64,000 nt of DNA from Aureliella helgolandensis (lineage in GTDB: Bacteria > Planctomycetota > Planctomycetia > Pirellulales > Pirellulaceae): positions 2,108,001 to 2,172,000 of the forward strand of contig NZ_CP036298.1 in assembly GCF_007752135.1 (NCBI RefSeq). The letters run 5' to 3'. The position numbers and the translations under genes are program-made. Position 1 is the stretch's first letter; every line of letters starts with the position of its first letter. Below, piece by piece: positions 37,578 to 46,890 of the stretch. A model generated the notes under the pieces. That model saw only the letters and a list, made by a program, of their open reading frames with translations. It had not been told where the DNA came from and made no database searches.

Positions 37578-40500
37578 TTAGGCGGCATGAGGTATCTCCT
37601 CTGCCTGCGAAGCGGCAACTTCTTCGGTGCCGTCCCACAGTGGGTCAGCAAATCCGAATCGCATTTTGAGTTCTAGATAAGCCGAGTAGAGGGTCGGCAC
37701 GATAAACGAAGTGAAGGGTTCCGCCAGCATTCCGCCAAACACCGGAATCGCCATCGCGCGCGCCACGTCCGCCCCACGTCCGGTTGCAAGCAGGACGGGG
37801 ACGAGCGCCGCTAGGGTTGTCACGGTCGTCATCATGCAGGGGCGAATGCGTTTTAAGCCAGCTTCGTAGACCGTGTTCCGAATGTCCTCAACGCTTCGGA
37901 TCTTGCGACGCTCCAGGAGTTGGTGAATGTAGGTTGCCATGACCACTCCGTCATCGACCGCTAGACCGAACAGAGCGATGAACCCCACCCACACCGCGGT
38001 ATTGAGCTCTACCTCCATCCATGCGACCAGCACCATTCCTCCGGCGAAAGCCACTGGAATGCCTGTAAACACCGCCATGGAAATGGGGAGGTTGCGGAAT
38101 TCAACGTAAATGAGCAGTAAATTGATGACAATCACAACAGGTATGATCCACATCAAGCGTCGATTGGCCTCAATTTGATTCCGAAAGCTACCGACCGCTT
38201 CCAAGGAATATCCTGCAGGTAAGGACAGACGCTGAGGATTCGATTCAGGCAGGGTTTGAGCGTCACGCAGTTGCTCTTCGATAGCAGTGACCGATTCCAG
38301 ATCTCCCATAGCTCCATTCGTCATAAAAGCGACATGCGCCACGAGACGTCCATTTTCGCTGTTGATGGCTCCTGGTCCCCATGTCGTCTCGAGCTTCGCC
38401 AGCTCCTGAAGTGGCACGACAGCTCCACTATGAGTCACGATCGGTAGACGGCTCAGCTGGTCGATGTGTTCGCGCAAGTCGCGGTTGTAACGCAGGCGAA
38501 CTGGATAGCGTTCACGCCCCTCAACCGTTTTGATCAAATTCATACCGCCCAAGGCCGTTTCGATGATTTGGTTCACCATTGAAGCATTCATGCCATAGCG
38601 GGAGGCGGCTTCACGATCGACGCTGAATTCGATGTAGGGCTTCCCCAGCACGATATCTGGATTGACGGTTCCCGCGTTGACCAGCGGCGATTGTTTGAGT
38701 CTGCCCGCCACATCCATGGCCGCAACAGCTAGTGTTTGTAGGTCATCACCGTAGATGCGAATCGCCATCGGAGCCTTAATCCCGCTTTGCAGCATTACCA
38801 CACGTCCTTCGATAGGCTGTAGTGCCGAGGCGGGAGTGACGCCCGGAAGTGTCGCCACCCGATTGATTTCATCCCAAATATCACGCGCCGTCACATGCTC
38901 GCGCCATTCCTTCTCAGGCTTGAGCATGACGTAGGTCTCTACCATCGCCGCTGGCGCGGGATCCAAGGCCGATTCCACGCGTCCTATCTTGCCGAGCACG
39001 TCCTTGACTTCGGGGATCTGCCCAATCAAGACATCTTGAGTTTGCAGAACTTGCATCGCTTGCGAAAAGCTCGCGGCGGGATACAAAGTCGGCATGTAGA
39101 ACCAACTCCCCTCGTCGAGCGCAATCCAATCATCGCTGCGCAGCCCCGTGAAAACGTGTTTGGCGTCAACGTAGCCAGGAAACTGGTTCAATTCCGCTCC
39201 AAAGAACTTGGCGATGCGTTCGACAGGTCGCAGGACGATGGGCAGCCCGACGTAGGCACCGACTCCCAGGATCAACAGCATTGCCGGAAAGGAGAGGGCT
39301 AGGACTTTGTGATTGAGTGCATGCCGCAAGCGAGCAGCATAGATCCAACGTACAAAACGACTGGACGGGATCTCTTCGATGGGACGGATGCGTTCTCGCA
39401 TCAATTGCCAGCCTGCAATGAAACCGACCAGTCCAGCAGCAAGCGTTACGCTCCAGGCCGGTAAGGCGAAATGCGTTGCCAGCCGCCAGCCCCACATGTA
39501 GTGGGCGGTTGTCGACAGCAGGGCCGCCAGCGCAAGTCCCGCTCCCCAAGCGGTTCGCTTGCGATATCCGGCACTACGCAGCAACAACCGACTTAGTGCG
39601 GGGACAAGCGTCACAGCAGTAATCATGGCCGCTGCGATGGCGAAAGTTTTGGTAAAGGCTAACGGGGAGAACAAGCGGTAGTCGCGTCCGGTCAGAAAGA
39701 ACACGGGCAGAAAGCTGACGATTGTCGTTGCCACGGCCGTAACCACGGCAGGTGCTACTTCAATGGCAGCCCCATACACGACCTCGCTTCGCGCTGGATT
39801 CGACGCGGTCGACTTTGACCGACTCTGTCCCCCGGCTCGATCCTCGCTCCCCAGCTGCTCAACCTCCCTCTCCCATTCGGCCAAGTGCTGGTAGATATTC
39901 TCGGAGACGATGATTCCCATATCGACCATCGTGCCGATCGCGATCGCAATTCCGGCCAACGACATGATATTAGAGCCGACACCAACAACATGCATCGCAA
40001 TGAAAGACATTAGCACTGCAGCGGGCAAGCAGATCGCGACCACAAAGCTACTGCGAATGTGCAGCAGGAAAAGCAGAATAATGATGGCCGTGATAATGAT
40101 TTCGTCGCGCAAGGCATGCGTCAACGTCGCCACCGTTTCATCAATCAATCCACTTCGGTCATAGACTCCATTGATGGTCACCCCTTTGAGCGCTGGTTCG
40201 ATCTGAGCGATTTTGTCTTTAACTCGCTCGATCACGATGCGAGGATTTTCACCGTACCGCATGACCACCACACCACCGACGGCTTCAGCCCCGTTGTAGT
40301 CGAGCGCACCGCGCCGGAAGTCAGGACCAAGCTGTACGTCGGCCACATCGCTGACCCGCACCGGCACGCCATCGCGCTGCAGAATAACGGTGTGCTCGAT
40401 GTCCGCAATTGCCTGCTGCTTGTCACCGTCACTTCCCAGGAATCCCTTGCCACGAACAATGTACTCCATTCCCGTCGACTCAACCGTCTTGGCTCCTACA

Positions 40501-41147
40501 TCCAAGTTGGACCCCTTGATTGCCGCAGCTAGGGCATCCAGCGGGAGATCATGGAATCGAAGTTTATCGGGATCGACTTCGATCTGGTATTGCCGAACAT
40601 AGCCACCGATGGAAGCGACTTCACTCACCCCTTCGACCGCTTGCAACTCGTACTTGATCACGAAATCCTGCAGACTTCGCAATTCTGCGAGACTCATCCC
40701 ATCCTGCGGTGGCTGCAAGGTGTAGTAGTAAACTTGCCCCAGCCCCGTCGCATCGGGACCAAGTTGCGGGACAACGCCGTCGGGCAATTGCGAAGCTGCA
40801 GTGCCGAGTTGTTCGGAGACTCTGCTGCGTGCCCAATAGAAGTCAATCGCGTCCTTGAAAGTGACCTGCACGAAGCTATAGCCAAACATGCTTTTGCCCC
40901 GCACCGATTCGGCACCTGGCACAGCGAGCAAGGAGACGCTGAGTGGGTAGGTAACTTGGTCTTCGATGTCTTTCGGAGAACGCCCCGGCCACGGTGTAAG
41001 CACGATGACTTGGTTTTCACCGACGTTGGGAATCGCATCGATGGGAACGGCTTGGTAGGCGAACCATCCTCCTATGCTGAGACCGACTGTCAGCAGTAGC
41101 ACCAACCATGGTTCTTTAACGCAGAAGCGAATGACGAGGTTAAGCAT
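37578..41147 (-). CDS. cusA: CusA/CzcA-type RND heavy-metal efflux transporter
   Basis: A 1189-residue inner-membrane pump of the HME-RND family, driven by protons, that forms a tripartite complex with a membrane-fusion protein and an outer-membrane channel. The N-terminal helix and 'DAIPNVGENQVIV' are followed by the porter domain. The helix pack contains 'IAIGTMVDMGIIVSENIYQH' (charged TM4 residues) and 'VGFIALFGLAVDDGVVMATY'. 'VVMLQSGIKAPMAIRIYGDD' and 'GVTPASALQPIEGR' are typical of CusA/SilA. It is about 140 residues longer than E. coli CusA; the extra length lies mainly in the loop after TM4 and around residues 540-640. The start has a good ribosome binding site (GGGAGG, 6 bases upstream) that lies inside a 27-codon ORF bridging from cusB. 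Confidence 0.95.
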   Translation of the reverse strand: MLNLVIRFCVKEPWLVLLLTVGLSIGGWFAYQAVPIDAIPNVGENQVIVLTPWPGRSPKDIEDQVTYPLSVSLLAVPGAESVRGKSMFGYSFVQVTFKDAIDFYWARSRVSEQLGTAASQLPDGVVPQLGPDATGLGQVYYYTLQPPQDGMSLAELRSLQDFVIKYELQAVEGVSEVASIGGYVRQYQIEVDPDKLRFHDLPLDALAAAIKGSNLDVGAKTVESTGMEYIVRGKGFLGSDGDKQQAIADIEHTVILQRDGVPVRVSDVADVQLGPDFRRGALDYNGAEAVGGVVVMRYGENPRIVIERVKDKIAQIEPALKGVTINGVYDRSGLIDETVATLTHALRDEIIITAIIILLFLLHIRSSFVVAICLPAAVLMSFIAMHVVGVGSNIMSLAGIAIAIGTMVDMGIIVSENIYQHLAEWEREVEQLGSEDRAGGQSRSKSTASNPARSEVVYGAAIEVAPAVVTAVATTIVSFLPVFFLTGRDYRLFSPLAFTKTFAIAAAMITAVTLVPALSRLLLRSAGYRKRTAWGAGLALAALLSTTAHYMWGWRLATHFALPAWSVTLAAGLVGFIAGWQLMRERIRPIEEIPSSRFVRWIYAARLRHALNHKVLALSFPAMLLILGVGAYVGLPIVLRPVERIAKFFGAELNQFPGYVDAKHVFTGLRSDDWIALDEGSWFYMPTLYPAASFSQAMQVLQTQDVLIGQIPEVKDVLGKIGRVESALDPAPAAMVETYVMLKPEKEWREHVTARDIWDEINRVATLPGVTPASALQPIEGRVVMLQSGIKAPMAIRIYGDDLQTLAVAAMDVAGRLKQSPLVNAGTVNPDIVLGKPYIEFSVDREAASRYGMNASMVNQIIETALGGMNLIKTVEGRERYPVRLRYNRDLREHIDQLSRLPIVTHSGAVVPLQELAKLETTWGPGAINSENGRLVAHVAFMTNGAMGDLESVTAIEEQLRDAQTLPESNPQRLSLPAGYSLEAVGSFRNQIEANRRLMWIIPVVIVINLLLIYVEFRNLPISMAVFTGIPVAFAGGMVLVAWMEVELNTAVWVGFIALFGLAVDDGVVMATYIHQLLERRKIRSVEDIRNTVYEAGLKRIRPCMMTTVTTLAALVPVLLATGRGADVARAMAIPVFGGMLAEPFTSFIVPTLYSAYLELKMRFGFADPLWDGTEEVAASQAEEIPHAA

Positions 41148-41223
41148 GGCTGCCCTCCCAACTGGCTAAGGACGCAATTGCGGAGCCGATTTCCGTGAGC
41201 TGGCTGAAGGCTTGTTCACTCAT
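41140..41223 (-). CDS. 27-codon ORF bridging cusB and cusA
   Basis: The ORF begins with ATG overlapping the cusB stop (ATGA) and ends with TAA 8 bp inside cusA (ATGCTTAA), so it fills the gap between the two genes exactly. The peptide begins MSEQAFSQLTE and ends ASWEGSHA. It has no recognised motif. It could couple translation from cusB to cusA, since the cusA ribosome binding site lies within it, or it may be a chance ORF. Confidence 0.4.
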   Translation of the reverse strand: MSEQAFSQLTEIGSAIASLASWEGSHA

Positions 41224-43487
41224 TGAAGCAACCCTCCGCTCAAATCCCCTTCATTCACATCCTCGGTCCACAACTCCACTTCGGGGTGCTCGTGGGGAGC
41301 TGCGCCCTCGACGCTGCCCATCTGCCTCACCAATTCACCACAATCCTGCATCGCGCTGCCCCAGTAGGGATTTGCGATTTCGCCGCCCGGCTGCATCCAG
41401 TCTCCACCCCCGCCAGGCACCATTGGGCAGTAGTAGTGTGTCAGTGAGAGAGCGGACTTGGGGCCCCGCGCGTCTACTGCGGCGCGGAGCAAGGCATGGC
41501 TAACACTGCGAAATGCAACTCGAGCTGATTCGAGCGTGCCAGCCATCCGTACGGCGGAACGTCGCGCTTTGGCAATCTCCTTTTGGACCTCGTCCGGCAC
41601 TTGTGCAGACAATTCCAACGCAGAGAGCGCGTCCAGGAGAGTATTGAGTGCGACCGGCGGTGGGGCTAAATCGGTAGCCAACGCGGCTTGGATCTCAAAG
41701 TAGGCGTCGAAGGCGCGATCGAACTCCTGCCCCGCCTTTTCAGTCAAGATCAAGGGGTGGCTTGCATGCAGTTCGAGCGGCCCAGGTGCGTAGCTCGGTG
41801 CTCTGCTCGGATCCAAGAGCGATGGGTTACCAGCCAACTGCATTTGAGAATCGATCAGGAAGTTTCCCCCCGTGGCCACGGTCTCGCCCGCTGCCAAACC
41901 CTCGACGATCACCGCTTCGGTTTCATTCATCGGACCAACATGGACGCGGCGAATCTCAAAGCGTCCCGGTTCCGTTTCGACGTAGATCACCCCGATGTCA
42001 CCGGTCAATAGAACCGCATCGCGAGGCACTGTGACCACGCGCTGTTGGGGTTGCGGTTCAGTCGCATAGCCAAGCTGCTGGGTTGAGATCAAATCCATGC
42101 CGCATAGCGGGCAGCTTCCTGGTCCATCGCGAATCACCTGTGGATGCATGGGGCTGATGTATTTGCCCGACAAGGCTGGGTCGTAGACCAGCTTACCGGG
42201 AATCGCGGGCACCGTGATCTTGGCGGTTGCATAGTCGCCTGGTCGCAGCTTTCCATCGAAGTTCAAGACTTCGACTCGGACTCCTATGGTGCGGGTGCGT
42301 TTGCTGACCGTAGGATCAATGAACGCAACTCGCCCAGTAAATACCTCGCCAGGCATCGACTGAATCTCGGCTTCAACTTGCTGTCCAAAGCGAACGTTTA
42401 TCGCATCGTCTGGGAATAAGTCCAGCATCAACCATACCGAGCTGAGGTCTGCGATGCGCATCAACTTTTGCCCCGTCTTCACATAGTCGCCCTCAACGGC
42501 GGATTTTTCGATAACCGTACCGCTCTGAGGCGATTTGATGCGAATGCGTGACTGCGGCAGACGACTCTCGTTGAGCAACGTGATTTGCTCCTGAGTCATT
42601 CCCAACTCGCTCAGGTTTTCACGCGCCATTGCTGTCATGTCACCGTTGCCAATATTGAAACGACTCGATGCGTGACTTTCCAAACTGGTCACGTATTCCG
42701 TTTGCGCGGTGTAGAGCTGGGGACTATAGAGCAATGCCAAATCGTCTCCCTCGGAAACTTTCACTCCCACATAGTCGGCGTACATTTTTTCGAGCCTCCC
42801 GTCGGTGTAGGCCGAAATTGTGGAGAGACGACTTTCGTCAAAGTCGATCGAACCAATCGTGCGAATGGTGCGCGTCATATCGCCCAACTTGGACTGAGCC
42901 GTTTGAATGCCAACCAAGCGACGCGCCGAGGCTTCGATGGTTACCGAGATTCCGTCCCCATTATTACTCGCCGTGGATTCGACCAATTCCATCCCACACA
43001 CTGGGCAGCGTCCCGGTTCTGTCGAAGGTGGTGTACACATCATGGGGCAGATGTACCGTTTACCTTCGTCCTGACCTTCGCTTGCCCCGCTCTGCGACGA
43101 GCCGTTGCTACCCAAGAATCCCCCTTCGGTAATCCAGCCCGTACGTTGCGCAACACCTACCATGGTCAGCAAGATTGCTCCAACCGCCACGAGGATTGCC
43201 GACTTTAAACCGAAATGAAGCAACCACGTCCAGCCGCCCAACCGCGATTCGGCGACCACGCTAGATACCGCTCCTGCCGGAGGTGGCGATTCCGGCGAGG
43301 CTGTTTCCGGCGTGGTGGACGATGGCACACGCGTTGTCTCCAACACCGGGCCTTCCGCCACAGACTCTCCCACATTATCCGTCTCTTTCACATCGACCGG
43401 TGATTTCTCGCCGGCGGGTTGTTTCTGGTTTCCGGCCATGTCTGAGTCGCCTGTTTCCTGGGATAAGGGAGTATCGTTGGGCTGCAT
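41220..43487 (-). CDS. cusB: CusB-type membrane-fusion protein with two metal-binding domains
   Basis: About 755 residues. A polar N-terminus of about 90 residues is followed by one membrane helix ('SAILVAVGAILLTMVGVA'). The first heavy-metal-binding domain (HMBD) has 'YICPMMCTPPSTEPGRCPVC'. The MFP core then follows ('TISAYTDGRLEKMYADYVG', 'RIKSPQSGTVIEKSAVEGDY', 'FPDDAINVRFGQQVEAEI'), and a second HMBD ('YISPMHPQVIRDGPGSCPLC') is inserted in it. The C-terminus resembles DUF3347 ('YYCPMVPGGGGDWMQPGGEI', 'NPYWGSAMQDCG'). E. coli CusB is about 410 residues, so this protein is heavily extended with metal-binding modules. The frame opens with TTG at 43502; ATG 43487 is preferred, and ATG 43439 is possible. 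Its stop overlaps the 27-codon ORF. Confidence 0.92.
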   Translation of the reverse strand: MQPNDTPLSQETGDSDMAGNQKQPAGEKSPVDVKETDNVGESVAEGPVLETTRVPSSTTPETASPESPPPAGAVSSVVAESRLGGWTWLLHFGLKSAILVAVGAILLTMVGVAQRTGWITEGGFLGSNGSSQSGASEGQDEGKRYICPMMCTPPSTEPGRCPVCGMELVESTASNNGDGISVTIEASARRLVGIQTAQSKLGDMTRTIRTIGSIDFDESRLSTISAYTDGRLEKMYADYVGVKVSEGDDLALLYSPQLYTAQTEYVTSLESHASSRFNIGNGDMTAMARENLSELGMTQEQITLLNESRLPQSRIRIKSPQSGTVIEKSAVEGDYVKTGQKLMRIADLSSVWLMLDLFPDDAINVRFGQQVEAEIQSMPGEVFTGRVAFIDPTVSKRTRTIGVRVEVLNFDGKLRPGDYATAKITVPAIPGKLVYDPALSGKYISPMHPQVIRDGPGSCPLCGMDLISTQQLGYATEPQPQQRVVTVPRDAVLLTGDIGVIYVETEPGRFEIRRVHVGPMNETEAVIVEGLAAGETVATGGNFLIDSQMQLAGNPSLLDPSRAPSYAPGPLELHASHPLILTEKAGQEFDRAFDAYFEIQAALATDLAPPPVALNTLLDALSALELSAQVPDEVQKEIAKARRSAVRMAGTLESARVAFRSVSHALLRAAVDARGPKSALSLTHYYCPMVPGGGGDWMQPGGEIANPYWGSAMQDCGELVRQMGSVEGAAPHEHPEVELWTEDVNEGDLSGGLLQ

Positions 43488-43957
43488 TCGACATGCTCTC
43501 AAAAGCGTTCATCCGTTTTGCACGGCGAATTGCCTGCGAAAATCATTGGTTGGATTCGATCCTCGGCAAAGAAGAATCTAGGGCCCCCTCTGCAACCAGT
43601 TGGAAGTCACCATGTGTTTCGTCTGCGTCAATGTGCTTCTGCCGACCTCTACCAACTGATGCTTCTTGCCCGGCCCTGAGACGCTGTCCGCAAAAAAGTG
43701 TTGGTGGAGGAGGCAGGGTGGTTTCCCAGCGCTGCCGCAGCTTGAGCCAACCACCGCGCCATAAGAGCCGTTTGCAAGTTGTTTGCTAGATCCGAATTTC
43801 GCGGATCGGCTTTAAGGCAAGCCCAGCGCAGAAATTCTCGAACCGGTGCTCAGCTCAACTGCGGCGCATGCAATCGTCCAGGACGGCGTAGCGACTCGAA
43901 GGCGAACCGAAAGACGGAGGTGCGTGTTGCTAACGCATCACTCCCTAGGAAAAGATG
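43488..43957. other. Intergenic region between the Cys-rich gene and cusB
   Basis: About 470 bp. No gene or ATACC/GGTAT-type site was found here. A plus-strand frame at 43779-44114 overlaps the Cys-rich gene on the opposite strand and has no support. It may be a leader between two genes of one transcript or hold a separate cusBA promoter. Confidence 0.35.
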
Positions 43958-44581
43958 TCACAAACGCCAGACGCCGAATTCGACCTGCGCGAAATGCGAA
44001 TCTGCAACAGTAGAAAATCCGCCGATGGCGGGGGCCCGAAAATTGGGGGCCTTCGGGGCCAAGACGACACTGCAGGTGCCGTCTAGCAATAAAAGATCTA
44101 AAGCTTCGCTGTGATGTGAGCGAGGTGCCGGAGTGAAGGGAGTCCCCGGTGCGTGCATGCAATTACAATTCGCAGCAATTCCAGGAGAGGCTGCTCGACG
44201 ACTCTGTGCTTGAGGGACTGCTGCATGTTTTGTCTCAGCTCTATCGGAAGGGACCGATTCGCCCGCCGTCTCGGTAGCCTTGGAATGGGAAGAGCCTGAG
44301 TCTTCAGCTATCGTCGACTCTACGGCGACTTGTGGATTTTCAACCACCTCGTGCCCACAACAGTCTGTGCGGCTTTCCTCCGGCGCGGCCTCTGAGTTTT
44401 CACTGCAACATCCACAGCGGACCTTCGTGGCTTCGACTTGGCAACTACCACATCCCTGACAGGCAGATTGCGTTGTACCAGCAGCCGCACACCCCTTTTG
44501 CATGGCCCATACCATCGTCGGCTGAGTCGTTATCGCAACGATCAGTAAAAGATTGACGGCAGTATGGATTGATCGGGCCAT
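43958..44581 (-). CDS. Cys-rich secreted protein, candidate copper binder
   Basis: About 207 residues. The N-terminus is a signal peptide ('VNLLLIVAITTQPTMVWA'). Nine cysteines fall within residues 31-75: C31, then 'CQGCGSC' (C41, C44, C47), 'CGCC' (C56, C58, C59) and 'DCCGHE' (C74, C75). Further on is 'NCNCMHAPG'. The rest is Ser/Glu/Ala-rich and probably disordered. No family is recognised. The position, first in the minus-strand cus cluster and facing cusC across a CsoR-type site, suggests a periplasmic copper-binding protein (inference). ATG 44581 is used because the signal peptide starts there; the frame is open to 44725, across the operator. Confidence 0.65.
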   Translation of the reverse strand: MARSIHTAVNLLLIVAITTQPTMVWAMQKGCAAAGTTQSACQGCGSCQVEATKVRCGCCSENSEAAPEESRTDCCGHEVVENPQVAVESTIAEDSGSSHSKATETAGESVPSDRAETKHAAVPQAQSRRAASPGIAANCNCMHAPGTPFTPAPRSHHSEALDLLLLDGTCSVVLAPKAPNFRAPAIGGFSTVADSHFAQVEFGVWRL

Positions 44582-44620
44582 GAGAATTGTGCGGGAGTTT
44601 CCTGTGGATCGTTCCGATGA

Positions 44621-44639
44621 TATACCCCGAGACGGTATA
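44621..44639. promoter_or_regulatory. CsoR-type operator candidate 2 (divergent cus promoter)
   Basis: TATACC-ccgagac-GGTATA, an inverted repeat with 6-bp arms and a 7-bp spacer, the most symmetric of the three copies. It lies between the divergent start codons at 44581 and 44736, 40 and 97 bp away, so it could control both directions. Confidence 0.65.
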
Positions 44640-44735
44640 CCAAGTGTATCGGAAATTCGGCCTATTGTGGCAAGTCCAAATGGGCGCACCCGGATAGCTT
44701 TGCCAATGATATTGTAGTCAACCAAGCAGTTTCTT

Positions 44736-46205
44736 ATGCAAAACCAGCAAATAAACGAGCGAGTTGGCCGCCAGCGGTGGAGGTTTTTAGCGGCCCTTCT
44801 GACGGTTCTCTCCGCAGGCGGATGTGCTACGGCTCCCGATTCAATACGGCTAAATCACTCGCAAAAAACTATCCTTCCCCCCAGTAGTGAGGGCCGCAAT
44901 TGGGAACGTCCTCCGGATGCATCTGAGGTGTCCAACCAGTCGGTGACGGCGGTCGGTTACCACCAGGAACTCGTTGTCGATGCAGCGCTTCCGTTGATGG
45001 TCGGGACCCAGCAGCCTGTGGATTACTTTGTGTCGCTGGCTTTAAGCGGGCATCCCAAGCTTCGCGCTGCACAACAACGCGTGGCTGCAGCTACCAATGT
45101 AGCGCCCCAGGTCAGCGCTTTGCCAGATCCCGTCTTCAACAACACCTTTTGGCCGATCCACGACCAGGCATTGCAGACTGCGGGGGGGCGCGTTAGCCAC
45201 CAGTTTGGATTGTCTCAAGGGGTACCGTGGCCCGAGAAGAGGAGAACCCGGGCAGCCATCGCCAACCAAGAGGCTCAAATGGCACAGGCCGAGGTTGACC
45301 GCATCGAGCGCGAAATCACCGAAGCAGTCCGACTGGCGTACTATGAAGTTTGGTACGCAACTCGTGCCATCGCGATCCTTGAGGAGACGCGAGAGCTGAT
45401 CGACGATTTGACCCAGGTGGCAGAAGCACGTTATCGAAGTGGCGGAACGCAACAGGATGTCTTGCGAGCTCAGTTGGAAGCCGATCGACTGGAGGATCAG
45501 ACGATCACGCTGCGAAAGCAAAAGCAGCAAGCTCAGGCCGATCTTGCTACGCTGCTGCAGCAACCCACTACCTTAATGCCTGAAGCGAGTGAAGAGCTCG
45601 GGATAACGAATACTCCCGAGCACCTCGACGAACTCCTGGCCTTAGCTGAGCAATGCAGCCCCGAGTTACGCGCTATCGCTTGGGAGATCCAACGCGATCG
45701 CCAGAAACAAAAACTGGCCGACTTGCAGCAATTCCCCGATCTTCAAATCGGACTGAACTATTCGATTATCAGTGACAACAGTAGCGCCATCAGCCCTGTC
45801 GCCAACGGGCACGACAACATCGGAATCACCTTGGGAACCACTCTGCCAATCTGGCGCGATAAAATTAACGCCGGTGTCCGGGAAGCCGCTCATCGCACCA
45901 GCAGTTCTACCGAACGATTGGAGGCCGAACGGGATGCGATTCGAGGCAAGCTGCGACGCTTAGTCGTACAAGCCGATGCACTGATCCAACAACAAGATAT
46001 CTACAAGCAGCGCATTATTCCTCGCACCGAAGACACCCTTAAGCTCTCGATTGCCGATTACCGCGGGAAACGCACCGACTTTTTCACCCTGATTGAGACC
46101 TACCGTGAACTGCTCATGCTAGAGACGCAGTTGGCGCGCTTTGAAGCCACGCTGGCCGGCACCCTGGCCCAGATAGAGCGAACCGTTGGTTGCCAAGCAC
46201 TGTAA
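44736..46205 (+). CDS. cusC: CusC/TolC-type outer-membrane efflux lipoprotein
   Basis: A 489-residue outer-membrane factor for the CusBA pump. The signal peptide ends in a lipobox ('LSAGGC'), so lipid anchoring is likely. Two OEP repeats are present: one with 'SLALSGHPKLRAAQQRVAAA' and 'EREITEAVRLAYYEVWYATR', the second with 'LLALAEQCSPELRAIAWEIQ' and 'IGITLGTTLPIWRDKINAGV'. Long coiled-coil helices contain the usual Ala/Gln/Glu heptads. The gene is divergent from the Cys-rich/cusB/cusA cluster rather than in line with it. No clear ribosome binding site is seen before ATG 44736. It converges on the sigma-factor gene with a 34-bp gap. Confidence 0.92.
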   Translation: MQNQQINERVGRQRWRFLAALLTVLSAGGCATAPDSIRLNHSQKTILPPSSEGRNWERPPDASEVSNQSVTAVGYHQELVVDAALPLMVGTQQPVDYFVSLALSGHPKLRAAQQRVAAATNVAPQVSALPDPVFNNTFWPIHDQALQTAGGRVSHQFGLSQGVPWPEKRRTRAAIANQEAQMAQAEVDRIEREITEAVRLAYYEVWYATRAIAILEETRELIDDLTQVAEARYRSGGTQQDVLRAQLEADRLEDQTITLRKQKQQAQADLATLLQQPTTLMPEASEELGITNTPEHLDELLALAEQCSPELRAIAWEIQRDRQKQKLADLQQFPDLQIGLNYSIISDNSSAISPVANGHDNIGITLGTTLPIWRDKINAGVREAAHRTSSSTERLEAERDAIRGKLRRLVVQADALIQQQDIYKQRIIPRTEDTLKLSIADYRGKRTDFFTLIETYRELLMLETQLARFEATLAGTLAQIERTVGCQAL

Positions 46206-46239
46206 GCACCGCATTCAGTAGCAACCCATAAATCTTTAG

Positions 46240-46890
46240 CTACTCATCGGCGAGCTTTCGCAACCCGTCGCGAAGTTCCTTGCGTGCACGGTTCAGTCGT
46301 GAGCCGACTGTTCCTTCGGGAATACCGACCGCTTCTGCGATCTCGCGATACGATAGACCTTGCGCTTCCTTGAGCAAGAACACCAACCGTAGTTCGGAGT
46401 CGAGACGAGCTAACGCCGCCTCAAGCAAACGCGATATCTCGTGGGAGGTGTTCTCACGGTCCTCAGTGGACTCCGGCTCCCAGTCCAGTGAAATGGTCGC
46501 ATGCCGCTTGCGTCGACGCAGATGTTGTAGTGCTTCGTTAGACGCGAGTCGGTAAAGCCAAGTTTCGAGTTTCGAGCGTCCATGGTACTGCTCCAACTTC
46601 CGAAACATCTGCAGAAAAACATGCTGCGTTAAGTCGTCCGCATCCTGTGGTCCGACCATGCGGAGCATCAGCCCATAGACTTGCGGACTGCATTGCTCGT
46701 AGAGCCTCTGCATCGCTGAGCGATCACCGGCAATGCTCGCTGTAACCAGTTGCCTCGTCGCCTCGCTGGACAGTTGATGGGGAGACTGGGCTGACGAGTT
46801 TGCTTTGCCGATGTGAGTCACTCCGCCGGTCTCTTTGCTACCTTGCGATTCATCCGCCCGATCGTGGCTTGGGCGGCCTGACGCCACCAT
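46240..46890 (-). CDS. ECF-type sigma factor in the metal island
   Basis: About 216 residues. The sigma-2 region has 'PQDADDLTQHVFLQMFRKLE' and 'SKLETWLYRLASNEALQHLR'; the sigma-4 region has 'LDSELRLVFLLKEAQGLSYR' and 'GIPEGTVGSRLNRARKELR'. It resembles RpoE-like ECF factors (CnrH/RpoE type). No anti-sigma gene lies next to it. ATG 46890 is chosen; the frame is open to 47247 but that extension crosses the operator-like site at 47067 and shows no protein-like features. The ribosome binding site is weak. The operator-like site lies 177 bp upstream, so CsoR may control it. Confidence 0.88.
   Translation of the reverse strand: MVASGRPSHDRADESQGSKETGGVTHIGKANSSAQSPHQLSSEATRQLVTASIAGDRSAMQRLYEQCSPQVYGLMLRMVGPQDADDLTQHVFLQMFRKLEQYHGRSKLETWLYRLASNEALQHLRRRKRHATISLDWEPESTEDRENTSHEISRLLEAALARLDSELRLVFLLKEAQGLSYREIAEAVGIPEGTVGSRLNRARKELRDGLRKLADE

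Noticed and set aside
43779-44114. 111-codon plus-strand frame in the cus region
   Set aside because: It lies partly over the Cys-rich gene on the other strand and shows only Arg/Ser/Lys-rich composition expected of a shadow frame.
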